Positions 5,690 through 7,661 of a stretch of 7,661 nt of DNA are shown here, piece by piece; the stretch's first letter is position 1, and the number at the start of each line of letters is the position of its first letter. The translations under genes were made by a program, and so were the position numbers. Where the stretch lies: assembly GCA_024636575.1 (NCBI GenBank), contig JAGXGU010000121.1:1-7661 (forward strand), in the 5' to 3' direction. The notes beneath the pieces were generated by a model. The model was given only the letters and a program-made list of their open reading frames with translations, ran no database searches and was not told the DNA's origin. The DNA is from Altererythrobacter sp. (GTDB taxonomy: Bacteria; Pseudomonadota; Alphaproteobacteria; Sphingomonadales; Sphingomonadaceae).

Positions 5690-6525
5690 GCTGCAGCGGC
5701 TTTCTTGCCGGACAAGCTGTCTGGTCCTGGGGGCGAGCCATCGTTTGCAGCCAGGCCCAAATCGGGCAGATTGAGCCCCGCCAGCAGCGCGCGCATTTCC
5801 TGCCGTGCGACGATATGGCTGGTGCCCAGTTCGCCCAGATGCCCCTTGTCCAGCAAGGTCAGCCCGGAGGGGAACAATTCGCGGTAGATCACCCGTTCGG
5901 ACAAGCCCTTGGCAATCCGGAAACCGGCGCGTTTGGACAATTCTTTCAGTGCTTTCTCGATCCGCTGCATATTGCGGGCCTCGACATGACCGGTGCGGTT
6001 GCGCACCACCACCCAGTCGATTTCCTGGCGGCGGGAAAGCGCGCGGGCCTTACGTGTTTCCCAGATCAATTCGGCATAGAAGCTGAGCCGGCGGACCTTG
6101 AAGCTTTCCGCATCGACTTGTCCAATCAGGTCGAAATCAACGAAGCTGTCGTTCAGCGGTGTCACCAGCGTATCCGCCTCGGTCGCCGCGTGGCGGGCGA
6201 AGGGATCATCCCGGCCCGGCGTATCGACGATCAGGAAATCCGCCCCTTCGCCCAGCCGGCGGGCAGCCTCCTCGAATTCCTCGACACTGGTGCCGGTGAA
6301 GGTTTCAACCTTTGCACCCGGCAAGGTAATGCCGCGGCGCACCTCGGTTTCACCCCGGTTTTCGAAATAGCGGGCGAATGTGCGCTGGCGCGGATCGAGG
6401 TCCAGCGCGGCCACTTTCGCACCGCGATAGGCCAACGCGACCGCCACATGGACGGCGGTGGTCGATTTGCCGGTGCCGCCTTTCTCATTCGCAAAGGTAA
6501 TTCGGTGTGGGATTTTGTCGGGCAC
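5686..6525 (-). CDS. mipZ: MipZ-like ParA-family ATPase, division-plane positioning
   Basis: This 279-aa protein of the ParA/MinD superfamily has a deviant Walker A NEKGGTGKST (13-22, signature Lys15), an LDLDPRQRT segment (41-49) and Walker B FLIVDTPG (97-104). Stretches characteristic of Caulobacter MipZ rather than plasmid ParA are FARYFENR (50-57), LNDSFVDFD (124-132), WVVVRNR (171-177), EARN (182-185) and RVIYRELFPSGLTLLD (211-226). In Caulobacter, MipZ binds ParB near the origin, forms a polar gradient and inhibits FtsZ polymerisation away from midcell. The start is GTG 6525, preceded by AAGGA at a long spacing (12 nt); no other start codon lies within the next 60 nt upstream in frame. 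A C-terminal extension after about residue 255 is rich in Gly, Pro and Ala. No parB is in the window. It is the first gene of the minus cluster. Confidence 0.92.
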   Translation of the reverse strand: MPDKIPHRITFANEKGGTGKSTTAVHVAVALAYRGAKVAALDLDPRQRTFARYFENRGETEVRRGITLPGAKVETFTGTSVEEFEEAARRLGEGADFLIVDTPGRDDPFARHAATEADTLVTPLNDSFVDFDLIGQVDAESFKVRRLSFYAELIWETRKARALSRRQEIDWVVVRNRTGHVEARNMQRIEKALKELSKRAGFRIAKGLSERVIYRELFPSGLTLLDKGHLGELGTSHIVARQEMRALLAGLNLPDLGLAANDGSPPGPDSLSGKKAAAA

Positions 6526-6590
6526 GGTGGCAAATTGTCCTTCGGCGCTTGTATCGGGTGCTTGCCCGTCGACTTTGCGTGTCGTCTTTG

Positions 6591-6619
6591 AATATCGTGG
6601 TTGTGCATTGTTTTTCCAA
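6591..6619 (-). promoter_or_regulatory. Candidate sigma70-type promoter for the mipZ cluster
   Basis: On the minus strand TTGGAA (6619-6614) and GATATT (6596-6591) are separated by 17 nt. Each matches four of six consensus positions. This would place transcription start near 6584 and give a leader of about 60 nt before GTG 6525. No TTAA-N7-TTAA CtrA box and no GANTC site were seen in 6526-6672. The call is weak because alphaproteobacterial promoters are poorly conserved. Confidence 0.3.
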
Positions 6620-6657
6620 CCCGCCCAAGGCTAGGTGGATCCGTCTGTTCTCTTATC

Positions 6658-6672
6658 GGAGGGGCCCGCCCC
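6658..6672 (+). promoter_or_regulatory. Ribosome binding site of panC with potential sequestering hairpin
   Basis: GGAGGGG (6658-6664) lies 8 nt before GTG 6673 and decides that start. GGGG (6661-6664) can pair with CCCC (6669-6672), which directly abuts the start codon, with a 4-nt loop, so the site may be partly masked. Confidence 0.65.
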
Positions 6673-7539
6673 GTGCAAACCATCACCCGTCTCGAGATGT
6701 TGAGAATTTCTGTCGCTTTATTACGCCAGCCCGGCAAAACGCTGGCGCTGGTGCCCACGATGGGCGCGCTGCATGATGGCCATTTGACGCTGGTACGGGA
6801 GGCACAGTCCCGCGCGGACCATGTTTGCGTATCGATTTTCGTCAATCCAGCCCAATTCGGGCCCAACGAAGATCTGGACGCCTATCCCCGCCAGTTGGAG
6901 GCGGATAGCGCCCTGCTGTCCGCCGCAGGTGTCGATCTGCTGTGGGCCCCCCCGGTCGAGGTAATGTATCCTGCAGGTTTCGCCACCAGCATTTCCGTTG
7001 CCGGCGTAGCGGAAAATTACTGCGGCGCCGACAGGCCGGGACATTTCGACGGAGTCGCCACCGTAGTGTGCAAATTATTCAACCAGGTGCGCCCCGATGT
7101 GGCCTGTTTCGGCGAAAAGGACTGGCAGCAATTGGCGGTGATCCGGCGCATGGCCCGCGATCTCGACCTCACCTTCCCCGAACCGGACCGGATCGCAGGG
7201 ATTGCCACCGTGCGCGAGCCGGACGGATTGGCGATGAGCAGCCGCAATCGCTACCTTTCACCGCAAGACCGGGCTGCCGCCGCAACTTTGCCGCGTGCAA
7301 TGCAGGAAGCGATTGCCCGCATCGAAGCGGGGCAGGAAGTCCCCGCCACCCTCGCCGCGCTAGAAGATGAACTGCTCGGCGCTGGCTTTACATCGGTCGA
7401 CTATGCCGAACTGGCAGACGCGGGCAGCCTGCAAAGATGGGACGAACCAGGCCGCGGCGCAGGCCGCCTGCTGGTCGCCGCGCGCATTGGCGGGACACGC
7501 CTGATCGACAATATGGCAGTCCGCGGAAACAAGGCATAG
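6673..7539 (+). CDS. panC: Pantothenate synthetase (pantoate--beta-alanine ligase)
   Basis: This 288-aa cytosolic enzyme condenses pantoate with beta-alanine using ATP, through a pantoyl-adenylate, in the last step of pantothenate (CoA precursor) synthesis. Family landmarks are present: PTMGALHDGH (28-37) with the nucleotide-binding HxGH motif His34/His37, SIFVNPAQF (54-62), RPGHFDGVATVV (121-132), CFGEKDWQQL (145-154) and the KMSKS-like MSSRNRYLS (188-196). It ends with RLIDNMAV, as in other PanC proteins. The length agrees with E. coli PanC (about 283 aa). GTG 6673 was chosen for its well-spaced GGAGGGG and because homology begins here. The open frame extends back to TTG 6601, but the extra 24 residues do not look like PanC and would bury the ribosome binding site. 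No panB or panD is in the window. Confidence 0.96.
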   Translation: MQTITRLEMLRISVALLRQPGKTLALVPTMGALHDGHLTLVREAQSRADHVCVSIFVNPAQFGPNEDLDAYPRQLEADSALLSAAGVDLLWAPPVEVMYPAGFATSISVAGVAENYCGADRPGHFDGVATVVCKLFNQVRPDVACFGEKDWQQLAVIRRMARDLDLTFPEPDRIAGIATVREPDGLAMSSRNRYLSPQDRAAAATLPRAMQEAIARIEAGQEVPATLAALEDELLGAGFTSVDYAELADAGSLQRWDEPGRGAGRLLVAARIGGTRLIDNMAVRGNKA

Positions 7540-7585
7540 CACCGCCGCCCGGCTCCCGTGACGCATGGCGAGGGGACATGCCGCT

Positions 7586-7661
7586 TCAGGGAACAGTGCT
7601 GAACATCATGGTCTGGCGGGTAAAAAGCCCTGCGGGTGGCGGCGTGCGCGTTGTACCCCCA
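7586..7661 (-). CDS. Possible C-terminal end of a convergent gene (partial, unrecognised)
   Basis: On the minus strand a frame is open from the window edge to TGA at 7588-7586, encoding 24 residues ending TRQTMMFSTVP. Its third codon positions favour G/C, as in neighbouring genes, and it would lie convergent with panC, 46 nt away. Other frames here are also open over this short length, including a plus-strand frame from ATG 7578, so this is only a candidate. Bases 7540-7585 show no clear terminator. Confidence 0.25.
   Translation of the reverse strand, partial: GGTTRTPPPAGLFTRQTMMFSTVP

Larger units (their letters stand above)
6526..6672. other. Divergent intergenic region, mipZ/panC
   Basis: These 147 bases separate two divergent starts and must hold the promoters of both genes unless panC is read from elsewhere. 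One weak candidate is noted for mipZ. No convincing -35/-10 pair was found for panC. Confidence 0.6.

Noticed and set aside
5686..6525. Chromosomal or plasmid ParA partition protein
   Set aside because: No parB or parS-like repeats are nearby, and several stretches (FENR, NDSFVDFD, RVIYRELFPSGLTLLD) are those of MipZ rather than ParA.
6601..6672. N-terminal extension of PanC from TTG 6601
   Set aside because: The extra 24 residues do not resemble PanC, and the extension would place the strong GGAGGGG inside the gene. GTG 6673 fits both spacing and homology.
6947..6953. C7 tract inside panC as a phase-variation switch
   Set aside because: It encodes an ordinary Ala-Pro-Pro stretch, panC is a housekeeping gene, and seven C residues are expected by chance in such GC-rich DNA.
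7578..7661. Plus-strand frame from ATG 7578 open to the window edge
   Set aside because: The only purine-rich stretch (AGGGG, 7571-7575) is 2 nt from the ATG, too close for a working ribosome binding site, and the translation is unrecognised.

Overview
The window looks like chromosomal DNA of an alphaproteobacterium, most likely of the order Sphingomonadales (Sphingomonas/Erythrobacter-like). It is GC-rich. One gene is a clear homologue of MipZ, the ParA-type division-site regulator characteristic of alphaproteobacteria. The exbB-exbD-exbD order and the long Lhr-type helicase also fit that group. The taxonomic call is inferred from gene content and recalled family sequences; no search was run. 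I see no mobile element, tRNA, rRNA or CRISPR array.

Positions 1-1374 (+ strand) hold the end of a TonB-system energiser operon: the C-terminus of an ExbB/TolQ-type proton-channel subunit and two different ExbD proteins, closed by a textbook intrinsic terminator (1344-1374). Both intercistronic gaps are about 90 nt. Each carries a strong hairpin without a T-tract shortly after the upstream stop codon, followed by a good Shine-Dalgarno sequence. These hairpins may tune ExbB:ExbD stoichiometry or mRNA stability. Together the proteins would use the proton motive force to drive TonB-dependent outer-membrane transport.

Positions 1486-6525 (- strand, read right to left) hold a compact cluster: mipZ, a small membrane-anchored J-domain protein, a phosphomannomutase/phosphoglucomutase, and an 819-aa DEXH helicase of the 'ligase-associated DNA damage response' type. 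The first three genes are joined by two consecutive 4-nt ATGA stop/start overlaps, so translational coupling is expected. The helicase follows 44 nt later. The cluster converges on the exb operon across a 166-nt gap (1320-1485) containing the exb terminator and an imperfect inverted repeat. The link between a division-plane ATPase and a Pam18/Tim14-like membrane J protein is the most unexplored part of the window.

Positions 6526-6672 form a divergent intergenic region serving mipZ (-) and panC (+). panC (6673-7539) encodes pantothenate synthetase, starts at GTG, and has a strong Shine-Dalgarno that can pair with the C-run just before the start codon. The last 122 bases hold no certain gene. 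A short open frame entering from the right on the - strand (ending at 7586) could be the C-terminus of a convergent gene.

Overall most of this is ordinary housekeeping content. The points of interest are the exb intercistronic hairpins, the two cysteines in the periplasmic domain of the first ExbD, the mipZ/J-protein coupling, and the helicase lying away from its usual nuclease and ligase partners.
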